This document shows, piece by piece, positions 25,662 to 33,913 of a stretch of 64,000 nt of DNA. The notes below the pieces were generated by a model that did no database searches, had not been told where the DNA came from, and saw nothing but the letters and a program-made list of their open reading frames with translations. Position numbers and translations under genes: made by a program. Location: positions 11,185,453-11,249,452 of the forward strand of contig NC_087084.1 in assembly GCF_026151205.1 (NCBI RefSeq), in the 5' to 3' direction. The stretch's first letter is position 1. Each line of letters opens with the position of its first letter. The stretch comes from Bolinopsis microptera. Lineage: Eukaryota; Ctenophora; Tentaculata; Lobata; Bolinopsidae.

Positions 25662-25751
25662 TACAGGGTGTACCACAGAAAGTATGACTTTTTTGAGAAA
25701 CGATATAAAATGAAGGAGCAATTGCTAACACTTTATGCGGTACACCCTGTA
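25662..25751. mobile_element. 90-bp mini inverted-repeat element
   Basis: TACAGGGTGTACC at the left and GGTACACCCTGTA at the right are perfect 13-bp inverted termini around about 64 bp of unique sequence. The TACAGGGTGT end resembles Tc1/mariner-type termini. No coding capacity. The flanking duplication is not clear. Confidence 0.6.
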
Positions 25752-25759
25752 CATATAAG

Positions 25760-26640
25760 CGACAAGAGCCCCCCCGCTACCCAAAAACCCATGGTTCCAG
25801 GGCTGCACCCCCCCCCGGGAACTGCTAAGGGTCTCCCCGCTTCCCCGGGATAACGGAGGGCCCCTCTTCTTTAGCCGGTTTCCAGTGTCCCAGTAAGGGG
25901 CACTTTGGTGCTGACATGAGTTTGGAGTCGGTGAAAAACTTTAAATTCCCCCCGCGAGGGGGGAGCCCTCCTTGGTTTGTATCGAGGTGGGGCCCCCCGG
26001 TTTTTCCCTGACAAAAACAAACTTTTGGACCATTACTCCGGGGCGGAGATAGACTGCCACAAAATATTCCCCCCCCCCTTGTTATTTTTAAAAAGGTTTA
26101 GATGACCGTGCCATCCCAATGTTTTCTCGTGAGAAGGAGAGGGGTTGTAGGGGTTTTTAAGAAAAATCCAACGCCCCTTAATTGATTTTTGTTTAAGGGG
26201 GAAAAAAACGACTTTGCTTAAAACTTTTTTAATAGATAAAAAATTGGATGAACTTAAGATTTAAAAGGGTTTTTACAATTTTGTATCGAGTTTTTTAACC
26301 CCGCTCGGGGGTTTTTTTGCAGGAAATTTATTCGTATTTTTGTTTTGTTTTAAATTCTGAAATTTTGAATGGCAAAAAAACCCAAAAATATTTTACTTTT
26401 TTTAAAAATTTTTAAACGATTTGATGGGTTTTACGTATTTATTCATAAAAAATTTTAAAAAGAATATGTTCCCCAACAATTATACCTGCATTTTTTTTGT
26501 AAACCTTTAAAATTTTAAAATACCGTTTTTATTCTTTGCCCCCCCTTTCCTCCATATTTTTTGTAAATTTTTTTAAAAAGGGGTCGTTCACAATTCGTAA
26601 TCACTTTTGAACTTTTTTTAAAAACCCCCCCCCCCCCCCC
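25760..26640. other. Corrupted internal patch
   Basis: Homopolymer-inflated sequence like that at the contig ends, with runs such as C18 near 26620, between two normal stretches. It probably marks a mis-joined or poorly covered region. No feature inside is trustworthy. Confidence 0.75.
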
Positions 26641-26756
26641 CCCCCCCTCCGTAATCAGTTTTACACATAGCTATTGTATCAAAATTACACTAGTGTTATC
26701 ATTTGGAAACCTCCCCCCTCCCCCACGGTTGATTATGCAATATGTGAACAACCCCT
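26580..26756. mobile_element. MITE family C, damaged copy
   Basis: The left end GGGGTCGTTCACA and right end ATATGTGAACAACCCCT are inverted. The interior shares TCCGTAATCAGTTTTACAC and AAAATTACACTAG with the intact copy at 29840-30002. The left half is corrupted by a long C run. Confidence 0.65.
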
Positions 26757-26966
26757 AAGTAAATTTCCTGATAACTTAAAGTTAAATATCATCGAATGAG
26801 AAGTACTTATTCGACACATGCGTAACGTTTCCAATTTGAATTTAGATAAACTATTTTGTGTTAAGGATATCTTAATTGTTGTTTTAATAAGTCAAGAAGA
26901 AGAAAAAAAAAAAGGTGAAAAAGCGCATTGCTGGCAATGCAGCCTGAGGTTTTTTAAAAAGTAAAC

Positions 26967-27347
26967 GGGGGGGTTGCAACGACCATTAATGTCAGTAGAT
27001 GGAATTTTGTCAAAACTGACATTGTCATTAATGGTCATTAATGGTCATTAATGGTCATTAATGGTCATTAAATAATTGAAATTCTGAACTATCTTGGAAG
27101 CAACATGTCCAAGAAATTTACAATTATGATGACTGTAAAATAATGTAAAATAATAAGATATACTTGTAGTTAGTTAACTTAAGGTAGGGTCTAAGTGATG
27201 CAGGCGTCCGTCCTTTTCGCTCTTAGAAGTGCCGGAAAAAACATGACCATTAATGTCAGTAGATGAAATTTTGACAAAACTGACATTGTCATTAATGGTC
27301 ATTAATGGTCATTAATGGTCGTTGCAACCCCCCCCCCCCCCCCCCCC
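26967..27347. mobile_element. 381-bp inverted-repeat element with 8-bp target duplication
   Basis: The ends are G7-TTGCAACGACCATTAATG at the left and the inverted CATTAATGGTCGTTGCAA-C20 at the right. AAGTAAAC occurs immediately outside both ends (26959-26966 and 27348-27355). Inside each end is the block ACTGACATTGTCATTAATGG followed by three to four tandem copies of the 10-mer ATTAATGGTC. An 8-bp duplication is typical of hAT-like and several other cut-and-paste families. There is no transposase, so this is a non-autonomous copy. Confidence 0.8.
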
Positions 27348-27767
27348 AAGTAAACAATTACTTAGACCCTTCAGATGTCCAGAAAGTAAGTTTCCAGTCT
27401 CTAATTGGCAGAGACTGGACTGAAAAAAAAGGCAGGAATGTTTTCAGCACGTTTCTGAAGATAAGCAATAAATGGCAGAAGTGTTATTGGTATGTTTTTC
27501 TGTATCTGGTTCAGGTGCTTTTTATCTAGATTATAGATGTCTGCATGATGCGTAAACGTTGCTGGTTTCCATGTCCCTGGATAATAAACAGTCCAAACTC
27601 TTCCCGACACTGAAATATTATCAAACCCGTTTTTTGAAACGCCATTTTCGGACGTGAGGAGAGTTAGGACTCCTCCAAATACATTAAATCAATTCCTTCT
27701 GTAACGTCCTCAATAAATGTAATAGATGTGTAGTGTTGTAATTAGTTTAAAACATATCTAATATCCA

Positions 27768-27893
27768 CGAACTCTCAGTGCAAGTTTAGTAAATAAACTA
27801 CATTATATTACGAAGACTGTTTGATAAAAATGACTGTGATTTGATGACTATTATTATATGATACTTAGTCTAGTCTCATTTTAGTTGCCATCT
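27768..27893 (+). repeat. Direct repeat, upstream copy
   Basis: It shares CTAATATCCACGAACTC and AATAAACTACATTATATTACG with 28897-29013, about 1.13 kb downstream. The two copies bracket the hypothetical gene at 28216-28647. It could be a duplicated 3' UTR from an old gene duplication or the terminal repeat of an unknown element. Confidence 0.7.
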
Positions 27894-28134
27894 AATCTAC
27901 TACTGTCCAGCTTGCTTGTGATCAGGGCACGTCCTGAATTTGAGACCGGATCATCTGACCTCATTAAGTCATTTATATAATATATACCCTATATAATAAT
28001 TAAGACAATAATTGGATCACATTCATGACTGTTACCCAGTTGTGAGTTCTAGGTCACAATTATTAGACCTCATTAGGGCTCAAATCACTGTCAGTACCTT
28101 TATTAATTGCGTTACGAATTAGCAATTTATGTCA

Positions 28135-28142
28135 TATAAATA
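28135..28142 (+). promoter_or_regulatory. TATA box of the 28.2-kb gene
   Basis: TATAAATA lies 74 bp before the ATG at 28216, a usual distance for a TATA promoter with a 40-50 nt 5' UTR. Confidence 0.45.
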
Positions 28143-28215
28143 GCTCAAGAACAGTGATAAATTATCCCCCGTTTCAATTACGTCTAGTTTTACTTCCTCT
28201 ATCGTTTTTCCAAAC

Positions 28216-28647
28216 ATGAGTTCTGTAGAGTCCACTGAATACCACCATTCTCTCACCGACCCTGCCCGTCCTCAAAGTGTTTCGAAGAGACGTGCAAGTA
28301 GGCTGAAGCGTGCAAGTAAACTGAACCGTAAAAGGAGACTGATGCAGTCGCACAGTTTGAAGTCCACTAAAACAACCCCAGCAGTTGCAGTGTTACCAAA
28401 AGATAAGGAGTCTCCTGCTAACGACACAAAATATTCTGTTGTCATTCCTTCCACCTCCTCTTCGCCGGAATGGGAGTTTCGCGGCCGTGGGATGAAGCAA
28501 CCCTTTACCCAAAACGATGTACGCGCCTTGAAAGAGAAGATACTTGAGTTAAGAAAGATTGGGGTTTATCTTAGTAACCCTAGAATTGTAACTGAAACTG
28601 GCGATGTTTTCCACTTGTTCGACGCGAAAACTATTAGCTCTAATTGA
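28216..28647 (+). CDS. Hypothetical basic protein, 143 aa, single exon
   Basis: The ORF starts at ATG 28216 with a TATA box 74 bp upstream and ends with TGA at 28645-28647. The N-terminal third is Ser/Thr-rich. Residues about 22-42 are strongly basic (SKRRASRLKRASKLNRKRR), a good nuclear-localisation candidate. A Ser/Thr/Pro linker follows. The last 50 residues look folded, with a predicted amphipathic helix (NDVRALKEKILELRKIG) and an alternating hydrophobic tail. There is no signal peptide or membrane segment. I do not recognise the family. An AATAAA lies in the downstream direct repeat (about 28930). The flanking direct repeats raise the chance that it belongs to a mobile or recently duplicated unit. 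Coding character is good for the C-terminus but unproven. Confidence 0.5.
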   Translation: MSSVESTEYHHSLTDPARPQSVSKRRASRLKRASKLNRKRRLMQSHSLKSTKTTPAVAVLPKDKESPANDTKYSVVIPSTSSSPEWEFRGRGMKQPFTQNDVRALKEKILELRKIGVYLSNPRIVTETGDVFHLFDAKTISSN

Positions 28648-28896
28648 TTGTCTTCCCATTCATGTTATTAGTCGGGTGTCTTCAAGTGAATTCTAATGAC
28701 AACAAGAATTGATGCTATGAAGGGCGAAAATGAGAAGTTATCTTATATCAACTTGACAGGGGTATTATTAGTTCATATTACCGAACACAATTTTTATATT
28801 ATTATAGTTATACTGTATTCGCCTCTGTGATAGCTACATTTTGTTTTTACCAAAGATAATGCTCGTTTTAATATCTACTTTACTCAAATACTCAAT

Positions 28897-29013
28897 CCTA
28901 ATATCCACGAACTCACAGTAAAGTAAATACAAAATAAACTACATTATATTACGAAGACTGTTAGATAGAAATAGCTGCCGCTAGTCGAGTCTAGTCACAT
29001 TTGTGTTGCTCAT
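28897..29013 (+). repeat. Direct repeat, downstream copy
   Basis: Partner of 27768-27893, at roughly 75-80% identity by eye. It carries AATAAA about 280 bp after the stop codon of the gene between the copies, so it may serve as that gene's 3' end. Confidence 0.65.
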
Positions 29014-29224
29014 CCCAACCAATAACCATTTAGTAGTTATTTGCATCACCATTTATAGAGTTGGTAACGATAGGTGTCTTCACGAACTGGCATTCCGAAA
29101 TATCAACCGTTCATGTTGTTACTCGTCCTGCCGATCAATTCCATGTACCATGTTTGTGGATCCAACACAAATGTTCACTTCGGCTTTAAATCTTCACAAA
29201 TGACAAAAAACTTCATTATAAAAT

Positions 29225-29296
29225 AAAAATTAATACAAACTCTGAAATGCAGGGTTTCACTGAAACCCTGCATTTCAGATTTTGTATTAATTTTTT
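29225..29296. repeat. Near-perfect hairpin, arms about 34 bp
   Basis: AAAAATTAATACAAA..TCTGAAATGCAGGGTTTCA faces its own inverse around a 3-base centre (CTG). No coding capacity. It lies directly before a second, larger palindrome. Confidence 0.85.
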
Positions 29297-29298
29297 AG

Positions 29299-29466
29299 TA
29301 TAAAGCCGTAGAACATACATATTACATTACACTGGATCGAGCTTACACAGTGTAATTTCCTCCAGTCTGCGCCGCGCGCCTATATAAACGTACGCGGCGT
29401 AGACTGGAGGAAATTACACTGTGTAAGCTCCAGTGTAATGTAATATGTATGTACTACGGTTTTATG
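29299..29466. repeat. 168-bp palindrome, arms about 75 bp
   Basis: The arms run from AAAGCCGTAG to a GC-rich centre (GCGCGCCTATATAAACGTACGC) and back to CTACGGTTTT. They share ACATATTACATTACACTGGA and GTGTAATTTCCTCCAGTC with few mismatches. The centre contains TATATAAA. This is a typical fold-back element or MITE. Confidence 0.8.
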
Positions 29467-29588
29467 AATCTGCTGTGAACTTGTTGGGCCGTAGCTGTTG
29501 AAGAGTGGGATCGAAGTAGATTGCTGATCTGAACATACTTAATTTTTATTAGTAAGAGGGACGAGATTATTATATTATTATATCGTTT

Positions 29589-29667
29589 AACGGGTGATAC
29601 TCATTAAATATCTGATCCGTCGACGAGTCCAACTCGGCGCGCGTTCTGGTAGGTTATAAACCTACAA
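29589..29667 (+). mobile_element. Family B short element, 79 bp, 10-bp duplication
   Basis: It starts AACGGGTGATACTC and ends GGTTATAAACCTACAA. TATATCGTTT flanks both sides (29579-29588 and 29668-29677). The interior contains a CGAGT-CCA-ACTCG hairpin, a GCGCGCG stretch and the palindrome AGGTTATAAACCT. No coding capacity. Confidence 0.7.
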
Positions 29668-29812
29668 TATATCGTTTGAGTCATGAGTCAGCGACTTTAA
29701 CGTTCTAAGCCTAAAATACTGCGTTCAGTTGTTATATCGTGACTATATTCAGTGACAACTGACAAATCACATTACTATTAGGAGTGTGCACGTGATTTGT
29801 AAGATAAATATT

Positions 29813-30052
29813 TACCTGGGGACCCTATTATGTTCATAAAGGGTCATTCACATATTACGTTATCATTTTTTGTACAAATTCCCCACCCCCTTCCGTAATC
29901 AGTTTCACGTATAGGCATATAATAGCTATTATGTCAAAATTACACTAGCGTGATCATTTGGGAACCCCCCTCGGCTGATTACGTAATATGTGAACGACCC
30001 CTAAACATAAAGAATATAAGAGATTCGGCGGAATGACAGGCTGAGCGCCGCC
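29813..30052 (+). mobile_element. Family A short element, copy A2, interrupted
   Basis: It starts TACCTGGGGACC and ends GGCTGAGCGCCGCC. GTAAGATAAATATT (29799-29812) and GTAAGATATATATT (30053-30066) flank it, a 14-bp duplication with one difference. A family C MITE (29840-30002) is inserted in its middle, between TATTATGTTCAT and AACATAAAGAATA. Confidence 0.7.
29840..30002. mobile_element. MITE family C, intact copy (163 bp)
   Basis: The inverted ends are AGGGTCATTCACATATTACG and CGTAATATGTGAACGACCCCT. The interior shares TCCGTAATCAGTTTCACG with the copies at 26.6 kb and 41.0 kb. The GGGTCGTTCACATATTACG-type terminus is reminiscent of IS-like MITEs common in invertebrates. It has no ORF and is nested in a family A element. 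Confidence 0.75.
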
Positions 30053-30193
30053 GTAAGATATATATTAACACTGAATGTTTTTGAGAATTGAGGCAGGTTT
30101 CATATCCTTCCTTTTAATACGGATGATGATTAATCACTCGACTGTCACGTGACTTTTTTAAAACTTTCTCAACGTGGCCCTGAATGCAAATGA

Positions 30194-30316
30194 CTATTCG
30201 AAATCCTAACCCTCTAATCTGATCCCAACTTAACCCTAATAACATTAACCCTAACCCAATCCCTGATTGTAGCATATTATGCATGAATGATCAAACCCTA
30301 ACCCTAAGCTAAGTAG
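30194..30316. repeat. Degenerate telomere-like CCCTAA stretch
   Basis: Six or more CCCTAA or near-CCCTAA motifs in about 120 bp (TTAACCCTAATAAC, TTAACCCTAACCC, AAACCCTAACCCTAAG). This looks like an eroded interstitial telomeric-type repeat. Such tracts also occur in ordinary AT-rich repeats. Confidence 0.45.
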
Positions 30317-30340
30317 GGGGTGCACGATAAAAATAAACTT

Positions 30341-30420
30341 ACCTGAGGACCCCAGGCTATTATGTTCATTAACATAATAAATAAAAATTTGGCGGAATGA
30401 CAGGCTGAGCGCGGCCCAGT
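30341..30420 (+). mobile_element. Family A short element, copy A3 (80 bp, perfect 12-bp duplication)
   Basis: The copy is bounded by a perfect direct repeat AAAAATAAACTT (30329-30340 and 30421-30432). It starts ACCTGAGGACCCCAGG, contains the hairpin TATTATGTTCATTAACATA and ends GAGCGCGGCCCAGT. There is no poly(A) tail and no ORF. Confidence 0.8.
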
Positions 30421-30742
30421 AAAAATAAACTTGCTCGGATTTTAAAAATTTTTGTACCACTGTTTTCTAGAGACTGTGAGAATTTTCACAATACAAAATT
30501 TGTCATACCTTTTTGGAAAGATCAGTGAGTTTCGCCTATAGCGGTGCCATATTTGATGGTGCGCGGCTTTTGGAGCAAAAGTAGCTGTAAAAGTCGGGTA
30601 ATTTGACCAAATTCGTTGATTTTTGTCGTATTATTTGGATATATCTTTGGTTCCTTGAATGAGATCATTTTGAAAATTGGCGACAACCTTCCAATAGTAG
30701 GGCTTTCACAACTGTCCGAAAAATTTGGTGAATATCGGAGTT

Positions 30743-30827
30743 ATACTGGGCCGCGCTCAGTCTGTCATTCCGCCGAATCTCTATTATGTTTATGAACATA
30801 ATAGCCTGAGGTCCCCAGGTGGCAGGT
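30743..30827 (-). mobile_element. Family A short element, copy A4 (85 bp, perfect 12-bp duplication)
   Basis: The reverse-strand copy is flanked by AATATCGGAGTT on both sides (30731-30742 and 30828-30839). It carries the same CCTGAGG/CCCCAGG, TATTATGTT/AACATAATA and CTGAGC/GCCCAG stem pairs as A3. Confidence 0.8.
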
Positions 30828-30839
30828 AATATCGGAGTT

Positions 30840-31606
30840 GATATAGCAATCAAAATGGGGCAAAATACGTTGCTTTTAGCTGTAACATAATGTCTGATGG
30901 TTGGTCGTTGGATATGCTTTAAATTTTTCGGACACTTTCCTTGTAAGTTTATGCGCTCCTACTAAATCACTCGCCCAAATTTTAAGAAAATTCTTGTGAA
31001 TTGTTAGGGACGTGTGTACTATCTCTGAACTAGAAGTTAAGTTGAACCCCAGTATGCTGTTTTAAGTTGAAATTAGATTTATTAATATGTTGATTAAAAT
31101 GGTAAATAAACCATGTAAAATTGCAAATATTCACTTTGGCATTGGGTTTCATAAAGATGAATTAAGTGATCACTTATATGATTAAGATCTGATTGGAGAG
31201 ATTTGCAGAGCAATGCAGCCATTGGTCAGAAAGGACATTTATTGTTATTAGAATTATTTATAAAGAAATTATTGGATTAATAGAGTTATTGAATTCATCA
31301 ATTAGTGGAACGATATTTTAACCAGTTTTAAAAACCTGTACTTGTATTATTAAACCTGTTTGTTTGCAATAACCTGTTTGCAATAACCTGTTTGTTTGCA
31401 ACTCTCCTGGATAACGCGTGGACCGCCTCTTCCACTGGAGCTCCTCTTCCACAGAACACCTAGACCTTTTGATATGAAATTTGATATTAAATTACAATGC
31501 GGGTAGTTTCCTGAAAATTATTTCCGCTGTTGAGTAACCCTGTATGTTTAGGATCAGTAACAGTTATTTGGACGGTGTATAATTATTTGTATTCTTTTTA
31601 TTTGTT
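30840..31606. other. Intergenic, nothing recognised
   Basis: AT-rich sequence with a short triplication of AACCTGTTTG(TTTGCAAT) at about 31345-31400. No ORF, exon or inverted-repeat element was found. Confidence 0.45.
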
Positions 31607-31615
31607 TGTATCTCA

Positions 31616-31767
31616 TTGCATTATAGGTTTAACTTTATAACCTGTCAAGACGCGCGCCGATTTGGACTCGTCAACCGTTGACGAGTCCAAATCGGCGCGC
31701 GTCTTGACGGTCAACGGACGGTCTTGACCGTATATTTGAAAAAATATTTTACGAGTATCACCCGTTA
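31616..31767 (-). mobile_element. Family B element with internal fold-back
   Basis: On the minus strand it begins AACGGGTGATACTCGTAAAA at 31767. TGTATCTCA flanks both sides (31607-31615 and 31768-31776). The core GACGAGTCCAAATCGGCG is present twice in opposite orientation (about 31650-31716), making a stem of about 30 bp with a short CAACCGTTG-like centre. It ends with a degenerate AGGTTATAAAG..AACCTATAA palindrome. Confidence 0.65.
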
Positions 31768-31785
31768 TGTATCTCAGATCTCTAT

Positions 31786-32325
31786 CACAGTGCTGGCAAG
31801 CACGACCGTTGCATTTATTGTGGGTATACTATGTTCCCCATTTACTATTATACCCCCTTTACTATTATACCCCCTTTACTATTATACCCCCTTTGGTACA
31901 CGTTACAAGCCTCTTTTGTGCACGCGAAGCGTGCACTCCGGCCGGAGGCGGCGGCCGAAGGCCGCCGCCTCCGGCAGGAGTTTTTCAGGCATTAAGACTC
32001 ATCGGAAGTCGTTCAGCAGATTTATTTTTAGTTCAAAACATTCTAATTTGATGTCAAAGATGACAGGAATAAAAAATAGTTATGTTGAGATTTTTAAGAA
32101 ATTTGCATAAAATACTCGCCAGCACTGTTATACGAAATTCGGTAAAAAACCCAAAATCGCCATATTCAGGTGCCTTAAAAACCATGTTAAAATTGAGTTA
32201 GAGATCTGAAATTTTTCAGGGCGTCTACACGTTGATCAAATCGACTGCAAAACAAGTTTCAGGTTTCAGGAGTATCGGGAAATGGGTTTTCTAGAACCCC
32301 TGTTTTACGACAGATTGTCGTGATA
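31786..32325 (+). repeat. Double palindrome, segment A
   Basis: 540 bp that return as the reverse complement at 33914-34454 with about 95% identity by eye. It contains a 340-bp unit (31788-32127) with inverted ends CAGTGCTGGCAAG and CTCGCCAGCACTG, a 17-bp tandem repeat of the CCCCCTTTACTATTATA type, and two perfect GAA-loop hairpins. It ends at an (AT)n tract. Confidence 0.85.
31918..31975. repeat. Twin perfect hairpins with GAA triloops
   Basis: Hairpin 1 (31918-31936) is GTGCACGC-GAA-GCGTGCAC, an 8-bp stem. Hairpin 2 (31941-31975) has a perfect 16-bp GC-rich stem (31941-31956 pairing with 31960-31975) and the same GAA loop closed by C-G. Four bases separate them. The pair is conserved in the inverted copy at 34265-34322. 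Confidence 0.9.
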
Positions 32326-32340
32326 TATATATATATATAT

Positions 32341-32861
32341 ATATTTGACCAAAACCCATAATCATGGGTAGAGTGGACCGCTGCCAGTGTCTCTCTTTCC
32401 CAAACAAAAGGAAATGATATTAATTTGATTGACCGTTCTCAAATGCAAAATGATACCGAGAATGAAATCGGTCGCTCACTTTTCCCATTCATTCACGGCT
32501 TACGAATTGTAATAAGTTTCGATTGATTATGTACATCAATCAGATGCTGTAAAAATCTCTTTGGGTTGCGTTCGCAGTTCGGGTCGATACCTAGTATTTC
32601 GGGGTAAGGGTGGTAGTTATTACTTATTAAATTAGCTGAAGTTTATTGAATCTTTATTGCCGAGTACAGCTGCCTTTGGGTAGTTCTTCTTAATCTATTA
32701 CAATTGTAAATGAATGGGAAAAGCGAGCGACCGATTTCATTTTCGGTATCATTTTGCATTTGAGAACGGTCAATCAAATTAATATCATTTCCTTTTGTTT
32801 GGGAAAGAGAGACACTGGCAGCGGTCCACTCTACCCATGATTATGGGTTTTGGTCAAATAT
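32341..32861. mobile_element. 521-bp element with about 140-bp terminal inverted repeats
   Basis: The termini ATATTTGACCAAAACCC and GGGTTTTGGTCAAATAT are inverted. Similarity continues inward for about 130-140 bp (ACCGCTGCCAGTGTCTCTC, then AAATCGGTCGCTC). There is no ORF. A second copy lies at 35488-35998 in the palindromic partner. Confidence 0.8.
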
Positions 32862-33884
32862 CATCTCTTTTTGATTATAATGTCAGGGTACTTTATAAAG
32901 TCGAAATATAAACTGATATCTTCATTAATAAGGAGGAAGTTTCAACAATTTCGAAATTTTTCCTTTAAAAACATTACCTTGTGTTTAGGTAAGCATATCG
33001 GTCGATCACTGACTGAATATGCCACTTAATACTCATTCAAGTTGGCATTAAATTCATTTATAATGACATTAAAATGTCGTTGCAAAGCAGAATTTGTTGG
33101 AAATCACGAATGTGCAAAATTCTCACCTTTCGCACGTGCAAACTTTGAGCGGACGTTGCGTGCGCATCCAATATTGAATCGCCGTAAATTTTTGCATGTA
33201 ATTGTTTTATATATAGCTTGATAAGCACGCAAAGTTTCAAAGTATTTCAAGAAGAACTGTAATCACAACGGCACTCTAAAGTTGACAGAAAATGACGAAA
33301 ACAGCAATTTTCAGTGATTTTAGCAATTTTTTATCAATTTGGGCGTGTCCCCACGTGTGCAACTTTTCGATTTTTAACTTTAAAACTAGCCTAATGCACA
33401 ATTTATACCTGTAGGAAGCAGAACTGAGCTCCACAACCCAAGGCATGGCCCAACACCAGAGAATACTAAATCGCAAAATTGACGTTTTTATAAAATAATT
33501 CTTCAAAAAAGCACAAACTTCAATGACGAATATCTTTATGAAGGAGCAAGCTAGAAAAATTTTCCGGTAGATTTTCAGAATGCTTGAACAATTATCTAAG
33601 GTAAAAATTTCCTCTGATTTTGAATACAATTACTTTTTAATGGTGTAAAATCATTTTTAAAAGTTATTACTTTGTCAAAAATCAAGTTTTAAAAACGGTT
33701 AACTTGATGACGTCATCAAGGGGTGTTCATGACGTCAAATAATTTGTTTATACAATGTAAACTAAAGTGTAAACAATTATTTTCAAGACCTGTGGTCGGA
33801 AATGGCTGTATCTTTTATACTTTTGAATCTATGGACAATTAAATACAGGCTACAATTGACTGGCAAAGCGTCTATCCCTGAATA
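32346..33884 (+). repeat. Double palindrome, segment B
   Basis: About 1.54 kb present again as the reverse complement at 34461-35993. It consists of the 521-bp inverted-repeat element plus about 1 kb of unique-looking AT-rich DNA. That part contains the palindrome CTTGATGACGTCATCAAG (33703-33720), with a full CRE/ATF core. No coding signature. Confidence 0.85.
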
Positions 33885-33913
33885 TATATATATATATGTA
33901 TATATATAGATAG

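Noticed and set aside
26990-27330. CRISPR-like array suggested by repeated ATTAATGGTC
   Set aside because: The 10-bp units are directly abutted without spacers and are part of an inverted-repeat element in a eukaryotic genome.
29620-29650. GACGAGTCC in family B suggested a hammerhead ribozyme core
   Set aside because: The required GAAA segment after stem II is absent. The motif instead forms a plain CGAGT..ACTCG hairpin.
31724-32110. 128-codon ORF and its mirror at 34130-34462
   Set aside because: Both cross the GAA-loop hairpins and the 17-bp tandem repeat and have no recognisable domain. They exist twice because the segment is inverted.
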